Source: Streptomonospora mangrovi (lineage in GTDB: Bacteria; Actinomycetota; Actinomycetes; Streptosporangiales; Streptosporangiaceae). Taken from it: a DNA stretch of 62,158 nt. The position numbers were made by a program, and so were the translations under genes. This document shows positions 54,908 to 62,158 of the stretch, piece by piece. Under the pieces are notes generated by a model. That model was not told where the DNA came from and searched no databases. It worked only from the letters and a program-made list of their open reading frames with translations. Where the stretch lies: contig NZ_JAJAQC010000021.1 in the NCBI RefSeq assembly GCF_027604915.1, forward strand, positions 1-62,158. The letters run 5' to 3'. The first letter of the stretch is position 1, and the number at the start of each line of letters is the position of its first letter.

Positions 54908-55513
54908 GTGCCTCACCAACAGAGCCATGTGCCCCACGGAACACGTGACGACCAGACGAGCGCGCCCTCGCCGGCCGCGCCGGAACCCGCTGTAGCCGGC
55001 GGCGCCGACGACGGCGTCCGCCTGGCCGCGCCGGTCCTGGGCGACGGACCCGACCTGTGGCGCCTGGCCCGGCTCGCCGGCCTGGCCCTGAACTCGCCCT
55101 ACTGCTACACGCTGTGGACGCGGGACTTCTCGGCCACCAGCGTGATCGCGCGCGACGCCGACGGGCAGGCCCGCGGCTACATCATCGGCTACGTCCGCCC
55201 CGACGCGCCCGACACCTACTTCCTGTGGCAGGTCGGGGTGGACCCGGCGTTCCGCGGGCGGCGGCTGGCGCGCCGGATGATCGACCACGTCGGCGACCGC
55301 ATCACCGAGCGCGGACTGACCCACCTGGAGGCGACGGTCACGCCGGACAACGCCGCGTCGCGCGCGCTGTTCGCCTCCTTCGCCCGCGCCCGCGGCTGCG
55401 AGGCCGCCTGGTCGCCGCTGTTTCGCCCCGAGCACTTCCCGGCCGAAGCCGCCGAGGACGACGAGTACGAGGACCTGGTCCGCATCGGCCCGCTGGGACG
55501 GGCGGGCTCCTGA
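54908..55513 (+). CDS. ectA: L-2,4-diaminobutyrate acetyltransferase
   Basis: 201 residues, GNAT fold. Transfers acetyl from acetyl-CoA to L-2,4-diaminobutyrate, the second step of ectoine synthesis. Seen: LAGLALNSPYCYTLW and FSATSVIARDADGQARGYIIGYVRPD in the first half, the acetyl-CoA loop QVGVDPAFRGRRLARRMI near residue 115, and LEATVTPDNAASRALFASFA. The N-terminus is about 40 residues longer than the conserved domain and low in complexity. The GTG start at 54908 gives a probable leaderless message; no better start lies closer to the domain. First gene of ectABCD. Confidence 0.93.
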   Translation: MPHQQSHVPHGTRDDQTSAPSPAAPEPAVAGGADDGVRLAAPVLGDGPDLWRLARLAGLALNSPYCYTLWTRDFSATSVIARDADGQARGYIIGYVRPDAPDTYFLWQVGVDPAFRGRRLARRMIDHVGDRITERGLTHLEATVTPDNAASRALFASFARARGCEAAWSPLFRPEHFPAEAAEDDEYEDLVRIGPLGRAGS

Positions 55514-55620
55514 CCACCGCGGACCCACTCCGGCAACGACCCACGATCCCGACAACCCCGTGCGTCATTCGCCCGGCAACCCGCGACCCGGGTCCGGGGG
55601 AGAGGAATGAAGGAAGCACC

Positions 55621-56886
55621 ATGGAGATCTTCGACCGCCTCGAATCCGAAGTCCGCAGCTACTGCCGCAGTTGGCCGGTCGTCTTCAACGAGGCGCGGGG
55701 CAGCCACATCTTCGACGAATCGGGGCGCCCCTACCTCGACTTCTTCGCCGGCGCCGGCTCGCTGAACTACGGGCACAACAACCCGGTGCTCAAAACCAAA
55801 CTCATCGAGTACCTGATGGCCGACTCGGTCGTGCACAGCCTCGACGCCTACTCCGTGGCCAAGCGCGACTTCCTGACCGCCTTCGGCGACATCGTGCTGG
55901 CCCCGCGCGGCCTCGACTACAAGGTGCAGTTCCCCGGCCCGGCCGGCAACAACGCGGTCGAGGCGGCCCTCAAACTCGCCCGCAAGTACACCGGCCGCGA
56001 GACCGTCATCAGCTTCACCAACGGCTTCCACGGCATGACCCTGGGCGCCCTCGCCGTCACCGGCAACTCCATGAAGCGCGGCGGGGCGGGCGTGCCGCTC
56101 AGCCACGCCGCCACGATGCCCTTCGACGGCTACATGGACGGCCAGACGCCCGACTTCCTGTGGCTGCGCAGCCTGCTGGAGGACAGCGGCAGCGGCCTGG
56201 ACGCCCCCGCCGCCGTGATCGTGGAGACCGTCCAGGGCGAGGGCGGCATCAACGTCGCCGGCGCCGAGTGGCTGCGCGGTCTGGAGGCGCTCTGCCGCGA
56301 GTACGACATGCTGCTCATCGTCGACGACATCCAGATGGGCTGCGGGCGCACCGGCCCGTTCTTCAGCTTCGAGCACGCCGGGATCACCCCTGACATCGTC
56401 ACGGTGTCCAAGTCCATCAGCGGCTACGGCCTGCCGCTGGCCCTCACCCTGTTCAAGCGCGAGCTGGACGTGTGGGAGCCCGGCGAGCACAACGGCACCT
56501 TCCGCGGCCCCAACCCGGCGTTCGTCACCGGCACCGCCGCGCTGGAGACCTTCTGGCGCGACGACGCGCTGGCCCGCGCCACCGCCGCCAAGGGCGCGCT
56601 GATCGAGCGCCGGCTGGGCGAGGTCGCCGACGAGCTGGGTCCCGAGGAGGCGCACGTGCGCGGCCGGGGCATGGCCTGGGGCCTGGTCCTGCACCGCGAG
56701 GGCGCCGCCAAGGCGCTCAGCCGCGAGGCGTTCGAGCGCGGCCTGCTGCTGGAGACCTCGGGTCCCGAGGACGAGGTCGCCAAGCTGCTGCCGCCGCTCA
56801 CCACCACCGAGGAGGAGCTGGAGCAGGGCCTGGCGATCATGGCCGAGTCGGCGCGCGCCGTGATGAAGGAGCCGCTTCCGGCGTGA
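55621..56886 (+). CDS. ectB: L-2,4-diaminobutyrate 2-oxoglutarate transaminase
   Basis: 421 residues, PLP class III aminotransferase. Makes L-2,4-diaminobutyrate from aspartate semialdehyde and glutamate, the first committed ectoine step. Seen: FFAGAGSLNYGHNNPVLK (41-58), the PLP phosphate-binding PGPAGNNAVEAALKLAR (105-121), ISFTNGFHGMTLGA (130-143), the pyridine-contact Asp in LIVDDIQMGCGRTG (232-245) and Lys264 in VSKSISGYG. The ATG at 55621 has GAAGGA seven bases upstream and yields the family N-terminus MEIFDRLESEVRSY. Normal length. Confidence 0.96.
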   Translation: MEIFDRLESEVRSYCRSWPVVFNEARGSHIFDESGRPYLDFFAGAGSLNYGHNNPVLKTKLIEYLMADSVVHSLDAYSVAKRDFLTAFGDIVLAPRGLDYKVQFPGPAGNNAVEAALKLARKYTGRETVISFTNGFHGMTLGALAVTGNSMKRGGAGVPLSHAATMPFDGYMDGQTPDFLWLRSLLEDSGSGLDAPAAVIVETVQGEGGINVAGAEWLRGLEALCREYDMLLIVDDIQMGCGRTGPFFSFEHAGITPDIVTVSKSISGYGLPLALTLFKRELDVWEPGEHNGTFRGPNPAFVTGTAALETFWRDDALARATAAKGALIERRLGEVADELGPEEAHVRGRGMAWGLVLHREGAAKALSREAFERGLLLETSGPEDEVAKLLPPLTTTEEELEQGLAIMAESARAVMKEPLPA

Positions 56887-57010
56887 TCATGCCCGCTCCT
56901 GAGCGGGTAGTCCACCATCGCAATGGCCTGTGCGGAGGCCGGGGCCCGGCGGGTGCCGGGCGCCGCCTCCGGGCCGGCCCACCATGAAGCAACCAGGAGG
57001 AGTAAGCACC

Positions 57011-57418
57011 TTGATCGTGCGCAGCCTTCAGGACGTCGACGGAACCGACGCCGATGTCAGGACCGAGACCTGGCGCAGCCGCCGCGTCGTCCTCGCCAAG
57101 GACGGCGTCGGGTTCTCGTTCCACGAGACCGTCCTCTACGCGGGCACCGAGACCAGCATGTGGTACGCCAACCACATCGAGCTGGTGCACTGCATCGAGG
57201 GCGAGGCCGAGGTCACCAACGACGACACCGGCGAGACCTTCCTCATCACGCCGGGCACCCTGTACCTCCTCAACGGCCACGAGCACCACACGGTGCGGCC
57301 CAAGACCGACTTCCGGGTGCTGTGCGTGTTCAACCCGCCGGTCACCGGCCGCGAGGTGCACGACGAGAACGGGGTCTACCCGCTGCTGACCGAGGACGGC
57401 GAGGAGGCGAAGGGCTAG
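57011..57418 (+). CDS. ectC: L-ectoine synthase
   Basis: 135 residues, a cupin that closes N-acetyl-diaminobutyrate to ectoine. I place the start at the TTG at 57011: AGGAGGAG lies eight bases upstream and the product then begins with the family-typical [12 protein letters not shown]. An ATG at 56984 would add nine residues that no EctC carries and has no ribosome binding site. Seen: [23 protein letters not shown], with the metal-binding region, and HCIEGEAEV and [12 protein letters not shown] in the cupin barrel. Normal length from this start. Confidence 0.95.
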   Translation: MIVRSLQDVDGTDADVRTETWRSRRVVLAKDGVGFSFHETVLYAGTETSMWYANHIELVHCIEGEAEVTNDDTGETFLITPGTLYLLNGHEHHTVRPKTDFRVLCVFNPPVTGREVHDENGVYPLLTEDGEEAKG

Positions 57419-57660
57419 CGGACGCGCGGCGGGGGCGGCCAGGGCGCCCCGCCCGCCGCCCGGCCGGCCCCCCCGCGCGGGGGCGACGGGCGGCGGCCGG
57501 CGGCACACCGGCCCGGGGGCGCGAGCCCCCGGCGGGACGGGGGACACGGGGGCGAGGAGAAACCGGCGGAACACCCAGCGACCAGAGGACCAATGGCCCG
57601 CCGCGACGGCGGGCCGCACTCCGCAGCAACCGAAGGAGCGAATCCCTCAGGGGTAAGGCC

Positions 57661-58569
57661 ATGAGTGTGTTGACCACCGAATTCGAGCAGCCGACCATGG
57701 ACGACTACCCGTCCCGCAAGCACCACACGCCCGCGCTGATCTACCGCCGCGACCGCGCCGTGTGGGGCGACGCCGACTCCGGCCCGCTGGACGACGCCGC
57801 GCTGCGCGGCTACGACGAGCGCGGCTACCTCCAGATCGAGGAGCTGATCACGCCGGCGGAGGTGGCGGACTACACCGCCGAGCTGCACCGCCTCAGCGCC
57901 GACCCCCGGCTCCGGTCGGACGAGCGCGTGGTGGTGGAGCGCGGATCGCAGGAGGTCCGCTCCATCTTCGAGGTGCACCGCATCAGCGAGGTGTTCGCCG
58001 AACTGGTGCGCGACCCGCGGATCGTGGAGCGCGCCCGCCAGATCCTGGGCTCCGACGTCTACATCCACCAGAGCCGGGTCAACAACAAGCCGGGGTTCTC
58101 GGGCACCGACTTCTTCTGGCACTCCGACTTCGAGACCTGGCACGCCGAGGACGGCATGCCGCGGATGCGCGCGGTCAGCATCTCCATCGCGCTCACCGAC
58201 AACCACGTGCACAACGGCTCGCTGATGATCATGCCGGGCTCGCACCGGACCTTCGTGTCCTGCGTGGGCGAGACCCCGCCAGACCACTACCGCGAGTCGC
58301 TCACCCGCCAGGAGGTCGGCACGCCCGACGAGGGCAGCCTGTCCATCCTGGCCGAGCAGCACGGGATCGACGTGCTGACCGGCCCGGCCGGCGGCGCGAT
58401 CATGTTCGACTCCAACTGCATGCACGGTTCCAACGGCAACATCACGCCCTACCCGCGCGCCAACGTGTTCGTCGTCTACAACAGCGTCGAGAACACGTGC
58501 GTGGCGCCGTTCGCCGCGGCCAAGCCGCGTCCGGCGTTCCTGGGCGCGCGCGATTTCACCGCGGTGTGA
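57661..58569 (+). CDS. ectD: ectoine 5-hydroxylase
   Basis: 302 residues, a non-heme Fe(II)/2-oxoglutarate dioxygenase that converts ectoine to 5-hydroxyectoine. Seen: the iron ligands His154 and Asp156 in FFWHSDFETWH and His255 in SNCMHGSNGN, the EctD signature HQSRVNNKPGFSGTDF just before the first ligand, and PYPRANVFVVYNSVEN after the last. All three metal ligands and the 2-oxoglutarate region are intact. The ATG is preceded by GGGGTAAGG. It lies 242 bases after ectC, a longer gap than elsewhere in the operon, so it could have an extra promoter. Confidence 0.96.
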   Translation: MSVLTTEFEQPTMDDYPSRKHHTPALIYRRDRAVWGDADSGPLDDAALRGYDERGYLQIEELITPAEVADYTAELHRLSADPRLRSDERVVVERGSQEVRSIFEVHRISEVFAELVRDPRIVERARQILGSDVYIHQSRVNNKPGFSGTDFFWHSDFETWHAEDGMPRMRAVSISIALTDNHVHNGSLMIMPGSHRTFVSCVGETPPDHYRESLTRQEVGTPDEGSLSILAEQHGIDVLTGPAGGAIMFDSNCMHGSNGNITPYPRANVFVVYNSVENTCVAPFAAAKPRPAFLGARDFTAV

Positions 58570-58932
58570 TCCCGGCGCAACCGCCGGTCAATGAAGACCA
58601 CGACAGTGGAACCAGGACAAATCGGGCCACTCCGTGGCGCGATCGTTACGGGGCCGGTCTCGGCCAGGCGGCGGGGTAACCAGTGCATAACGTGCTATTC
58701 CACCGCAGTTAGTCCGAAGCGATCATGGGCACGGAGTTCGCAGCAACTGTCCTTGCAACGCGACCCGCGTGACCGGGGGTACTGAGACGCCCTGCTCCAC
58801 GCCCCGACCGGGGCCGTCTCTGGGCCACGCACGGCGTGTACGACGCACCGACGGAAGCGGCGCTTCCTCCCCGCCGGGAGGGAGCGCCGCGCCGTCCGCC
58901 AACCCTGGTTTCACGATGAGGAGACGAAGACG
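58570..58932. other. intergenic region between ectD and ehuB
   Basis: 363 bases without a gene. It has an AT-richer patch at 58672-58725 (GGTAACCAGTGCATAACG), a probable promoter area for the transporter, a small hairpin GCCCC-GACC-GGGGC at 58801-58813, and the strong hairpin at 58857-58890. Confidence 0.45.
58857..58890 (+). terminator. strong hairpin just upstream of ehuB
   Basis: GCGGCGCTTCCTCCC (58857-58871) pairs with GGGAGGGAGCGCCGC (58876-58890), one G-U pair, loop CGCC. It ends 42 bases before the ehuB start and could reduce read-through from ectABCD or act as a leader attenuator. Confidence 0.55.
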
Positions 58933-59847
58933 ATGAGGAACACCAATCCCCTTGGCCGCCTGGGCCGCCGCGACGCGCTGCGCGTCGGCGGCGTCACCGC
59001 CGCCGCCCTCGTGGCGGTGCCCGGCCTGGCCGCGTGTTCGCGGACCGAGCCCCGCGAGGGCCAGTCCACGCTGGACGCGCTGCGCGAGCAGGGCTTCATC
59101 CGCGCCGCCATCAACAACGAGCCCCCCTTCGGCTTCATCGACGAGGAGGGCAACGTCACCGGCGAGGCGCCCGAGCTGCTGCGCGCCATCGCCAAGGAGA
59201 TGGGCATCGAGGAGGTCCAGGCCGAGACGGTGGCCTGGGACGGCCTGATCCCGGGGCTGAAGGCCAACCGGTTCGACGTCGTGGCGGCCGGCATGTACAT
59301 CACCCCCGAGCGCTGCGCGGAGGTCGCCTTCGCCGAGCCCGACTACAAGGTGCTCCAGGCGTTCATGGTGCCCAAGGGCAATCCCGACAACATCGAGACC
59401 TTCGAGACCTTCGCCGAGAACCCCGACCTGAAGGTGGCGGTGCTCAACGCCTCGGTCGAGCAGGAGTACGCCGAGGGCGCGGGCGTGCCCGCCGAGCAGA
59501 TGGAGTTGGGCGACAACGCCGTCGGCATGATCGAGCTGCTGGAGAAGGGCCGCGTCAACGCGGTGGGGCTGAGCACCTTCTCGCTGAACTACCAGCTCAA
59601 GCAGCGCAACATGGGCGACGAGTACGAGGTCACCGAGGGCTTCACCCCGGTGGTCGACGGCGAGGAGGTCAAGCCGGCCGGCGCGTTCGCGTTCCGCAAG
59701 GGCGACACCGAGCTGCGGGACCGCTTCAACGAGGTCCTGGCCGACTTCAAGCAGAACGGCCGGCTCACCGAGATCGGCGAGCCGTTCGGGTTCGACGAGA
59801 CCGCCCACCCCGGGGACCTCACCACCGAAGAGCTGTGCTCGGAGTAA
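58933..59847 (+). CDS. ehuB: ectoine/hydroxyectoine ABC importer, substrate-binding lipoprotein
   Basis: 304 residues. Periplasmic-type solute-binding protein family 3, attached as a lipoprotein. N-terminus with twin Arg (GRRDALRVGG) and lipobox LAAC at about residues 32-35. Mature part: FIRAAINNEPPFGFIDEEGNVTGEAPELLRAI, RFDVVAAGMYITPERC, and the C-terminal TPVVDGEEVKPAGAFAFRKGD segment, as in EhuB. The Ala/Asn/Pro/Pro motif NNEPPFGF and the aromatic residues for ectoine binding are consistent. GAGGAGAC precedes the ATG. First of ehuBCDA; placement directly after ectABCD allows scavenging of leaked or external ectoines. Confidence 0.93.
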   Translation: MRNTNPLGRLGRRDALRVGGVTAAALVAVPGLAACSRTEPREGQSTLDALREQGFIRAAINNEPPFGFIDEEGNVTGEAPELLRAIAKEMGIEEVQAETVAWDGLIPGLKANRFDVVAAGMYITPERCAEVAFAEPDYKVLQAFMVPKGNPDNIETFETFAENPDLKVAVLNASVEQEYAEGAGVPAEQMELGDNAVGMIELLEKGRVNAVGLSTFSLNYQLKQRNMGDEYEVTEGFTPVVDGEEVKPAGAFAFRKGDTELRDRFNEVLADFKQNGRLTEIGEPFGFDETAHPGDLTTEELCSE

Positions 59848-59869
59848 CAGGTAAGGCAGAGGTTTCCTC

Positions 59870-60598
59870 GTGGATTTCTTCGTCTCGACATTCCCGATGT
59901 ACCTGGCCGGGGCCGGTATCACGCTCCTGCTCACGGTCGCCGGCTCCGCGCTCGCCTTCGTGCTGGCGATGGCGGTCGGCATCCTGGGCACGCTGCGCAA
60001 CCCCGTGGCCCGGGGCATCGCGACCTTCTACACCGAGGTCTTCCGGGGCGTGGCCGCGCTGGTCGTGATGTTCTGGCTGGCGTTCGCGATCCCGCAGATC
60101 ACGCCCTACCAGCTCGACATCAACTTCGCCGCCATCCTGGCGCTGGGCCTGAACGTCGGCGCCTACGGCGCCGAGGTCGTGCGCGCCTCGATCAACGCCG
60201 TCCCCCGGGCCCAGACCGAGGCCACCGTCGCGCTCAACATGTCGTGGGCGCGGCGCACCTGGCGGGTGATCCTGCCGCAGGCGTGGGCGCAGATGCTGCC
60301 GACCTTCGGCAACCTGGTGATCGAGCTGATGAAGGCGTCGGCGATCGTGTCGCTGGTCGGCGTGGCCGACCTGACCCAGATCGCCAACCAGCAGCGGGCC
60401 GCCACCGGTGACACGGTGCTGGCCTTCACCAGCGCGCTGGTCATGTACTTCGTCATCGCCCAGGTGCTGGTGCTGGGCGTGCGGCTGCTGGAGCGGCGGG
60501 CCAACCGCCGCCTGGGCCGGACCCCGGCCGGCGGCGGGCTGCTGGCGCTGCTGCGCCCGCCCGCGGCCACGACCCGAGCGAAGGTGACGGCCCTGTGA
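59870..60598 (+). CDS. ehuC: ectoine/hydroxyectoine ABC importer, permease
   Basis: 242 residues, polar amino acid-type permease with about five membrane helices. Starts at a GTG 22 bases after ehuB, with AGAGG eight bases upstream. Seen: EVFRGVAALVVMFWLAFAIP, NVGAYGAEVVRASINAVPRAQTEAT (the coupling EAA-like region) and MKASAIVSLVGVADL, characteristic of the HisM/GlnP subfamily. The stop overlaps the start of ehuD. Confidence 0.92.
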   Translation: MDFFVSTFPMYLAGAGITLLLTVAGSALAFVLAMAVGILGTLRNPVARGIATFYTEVFRGVAALVVMFWLAFAIPQITPYQLDINFAAILALGLNVGAYGAEVVRASINAVPRAQTEATVALNMSWARRTWRVILPQAWAQMLPTFGNLVIELMKASAIVSLVGVADLTQIANQQRAATGDTVLAFTSALVMYFVIAQVLVLGVRLLERRANRRLGRTPAGGGLLALLRPPAATTRAKVTAL

Positions 60599-61219
60599 TG
60601 TGGGACACCGAGTTCGCCATCGGGATCATCCCCCAGTTGCTGGAGGGCCTGGTCGTCACCGTCCAGGCGACCGTGCTGGGGTACGCGGTCGCGCTGGTGC
60701 TGGGCCTGGCCGTGGCGCTCATCCGCCGCGTGCGGGTGGTGGGGCCGCTGGTCTTCGCGGTCTTCGAGTTCATCCGCTCCACGCCGCTGCTGGTCCAGTT
60801 GTTCTTCGTCTTCTACCTGGCGCCGGCCAACCTCACGCCGCTGACCATCGGCGTGGCGGTGCTGGGCGTGCACTACGCCGCCTACACCGCCGAGGTCTAC
60901 CGCTCGGGCATCGAGGGTGTGGCCAAGGGGCAGTGGGAGGCGTGCCGCGCGCTGAGCCTTCCGCCGCTGCGGGTGTGGGGCGCGGTGGTGCTGCCGCAGG
61001 CCATCCGCAAGGTCATCCCGGCGCTGGGCAACTACCTCATCGCCATGTTCAAGGACACGCCGCTCCTGTTCGCCATCACCGTCCACGAGATGATGTTCGT
61101 CGCCGACACCATCGGCAGTGAGACGTTCCGCAGCATGGAGGCCTACACCCTGGTGGGCCTGCTGTTCCTCCTCGTGAGCGTGCCGTCCGCCATCGTGATC
61201 CGACGTCTGGAGCGCCGAT

Positions 61220-61233
<14 letters not shown>
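60598..61233 (+). CDS. ehuD: ectoine/hydroxyectoine ABC importer, permease
   Basis: 211 residues from the ATG at 60598, which overlaps the ehuC stop by one base; a GTG at 60595 is equally possible. About five helices. Seen: EFIRSTPLLVQLFFVFYLAP, HYAAYTAEVYRSGIEGVAKGQWEA (coupling loop) and MFKDTPLLFAITVHEMMF, the usual HisQ/GlnP-type pattern. Forms the second permease subunit. Its end overlaps ehuA by 14 bases. Confidence 0.92.
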
Positions 61234-62044
<811 letters not shown>

Positions 62045-62158
62045 GGCGTCCCCTCGGGCTGCGGGGCGGGGGGGGGGGGGGCGCCCGGGGGGCCCCCCCC
62101 CCCCCCCCGCGCCCCCGGGGTGGGTAAAAAAAAGACGGGAAACACAAAAACGGTGCAA
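62045..62158. other. low-quality window end
   Basis: A run of G, then C, then A-rich sequence (AAAAAAAAGACGGGAAACAC) unlike anything else in the window. The G and C runs face each other, as in reads through a hairpin or adapter. I treat it as an assembly or sequencing artefact at a contig end. Confidence 0.6.

Noticed and set aside
54645-54995. Open frame of 116 codons upstream of and overlapping ectA
   Set aside because: Arg/Pro-rich with no start signal, and it runs in another frame through the well-supported ectA start.
58672-58725. GlnR-type box upstream of ehuB (GTAAC-N6-ATAAC)
   Set aside because: Only one of the expected repeated half-site pairs is present, and ectoine uptake is not a known GlnR function; the match is too weak.

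Overview
The window is a very GC-rich (well above 70 % by eye) chromosomal segment of an actinomycete. The WhiB protein, the ANTAR regulator, the OsaAB-type osmotic two-component pair, the many GTG starts, the probable leaderless promoters and the ectABCD-ehuBCDA block all fit a filamentous, salt-tolerant actinobacterium. A Nocardiopsaceae-like host (Nocardiopsis or Streptomonospora type) is my best guess, but this is inference. No rRNA, tRNA, integrase, transposase, cas gene or secondary-metabolite core enzyme was seen.

Layout. 0.6-9.6 kb: housekeeping genes (exonuclease III, ribokinase, YceI, argS, plsX, a KamA-like radical SAM enzyme) mixed with two unrecognised proteins. 9.7-13.4 kb: a DHA2-type drug exporter, a highly repetitive divergent intergenic region with a 38-bp near-continuous palindrome, and two membrane proteins. 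13.4-14.2 kb: the first copy of a dispersed repeat. 14.3-17.1 kb: ROK sugar kinase, SDR and crotonase. 17.2-26.5 kb: a polyamine uptake and catabolism cluster (class III aminotransferase, PatD-like dehydrogenase, PotADBC-like ABC importer, PuuB-like oxidoreductase). 26.7-31.0 kb: an ABC exporter with a DesK/DesR-type two-component system. 31.0-38.5 kb: an osmotic-stress signalling locus, with an OsaC-like RsbW/GAF/PP2C protein divergent from a poly-HAMP hybrid kinase (OsaA-like) and its coiled-coil response regulator (OsaB-like). 38.9-43.8 kb: a secreted membrane-anchored protein, an S15-type hydrolase, and a TetR/DUF418 divergent pair with three operator-like repeats. 44.1-49.1 kb: PAS/GAF, GAF-ANTAR, STAS and RsbA-like regulators of the partner-switching type, interrupted by the second copy of the dispersed repeat (46.3-47.3 kb). 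49.3-54.2 kb: glycosyltransferase, a catalytically degenerate SDR-like protein, PP2C phosphatase, CopC-like protein and WhiB. 54.9-62.0 kb: ectABCD (ectoine and 5-hydroxyectoine synthesis) followed by ehuBCDA (ectoine/hydroxyectoine import). The last ~110 bases look like contig-end artefact.

How the parts fit. The right half is dominated by stress adaptation: an osmosensing kinase locus, several anti-sigma and anti-anti-sigma type proteins, and a full compatible-solute synthesis-plus-uptake unit. The left half holds polyamine catabolism and general metabolism.

The least explained structure is a two-copy composite repeat. A block of about 550 bp, about 95 % identical between copies by hand alignment, occurs at 13438-13995 and, in inverted orientation, at 46531-47079. 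Each copy contains an AT-richer 145-bp core bounded by perfect 12-bp inverted repeats and is flanked by arrays of a degenerate ~71-bp repeat that point outward on both sides. The two copies bracket 32.5 kb that could invert by homologous recombination.
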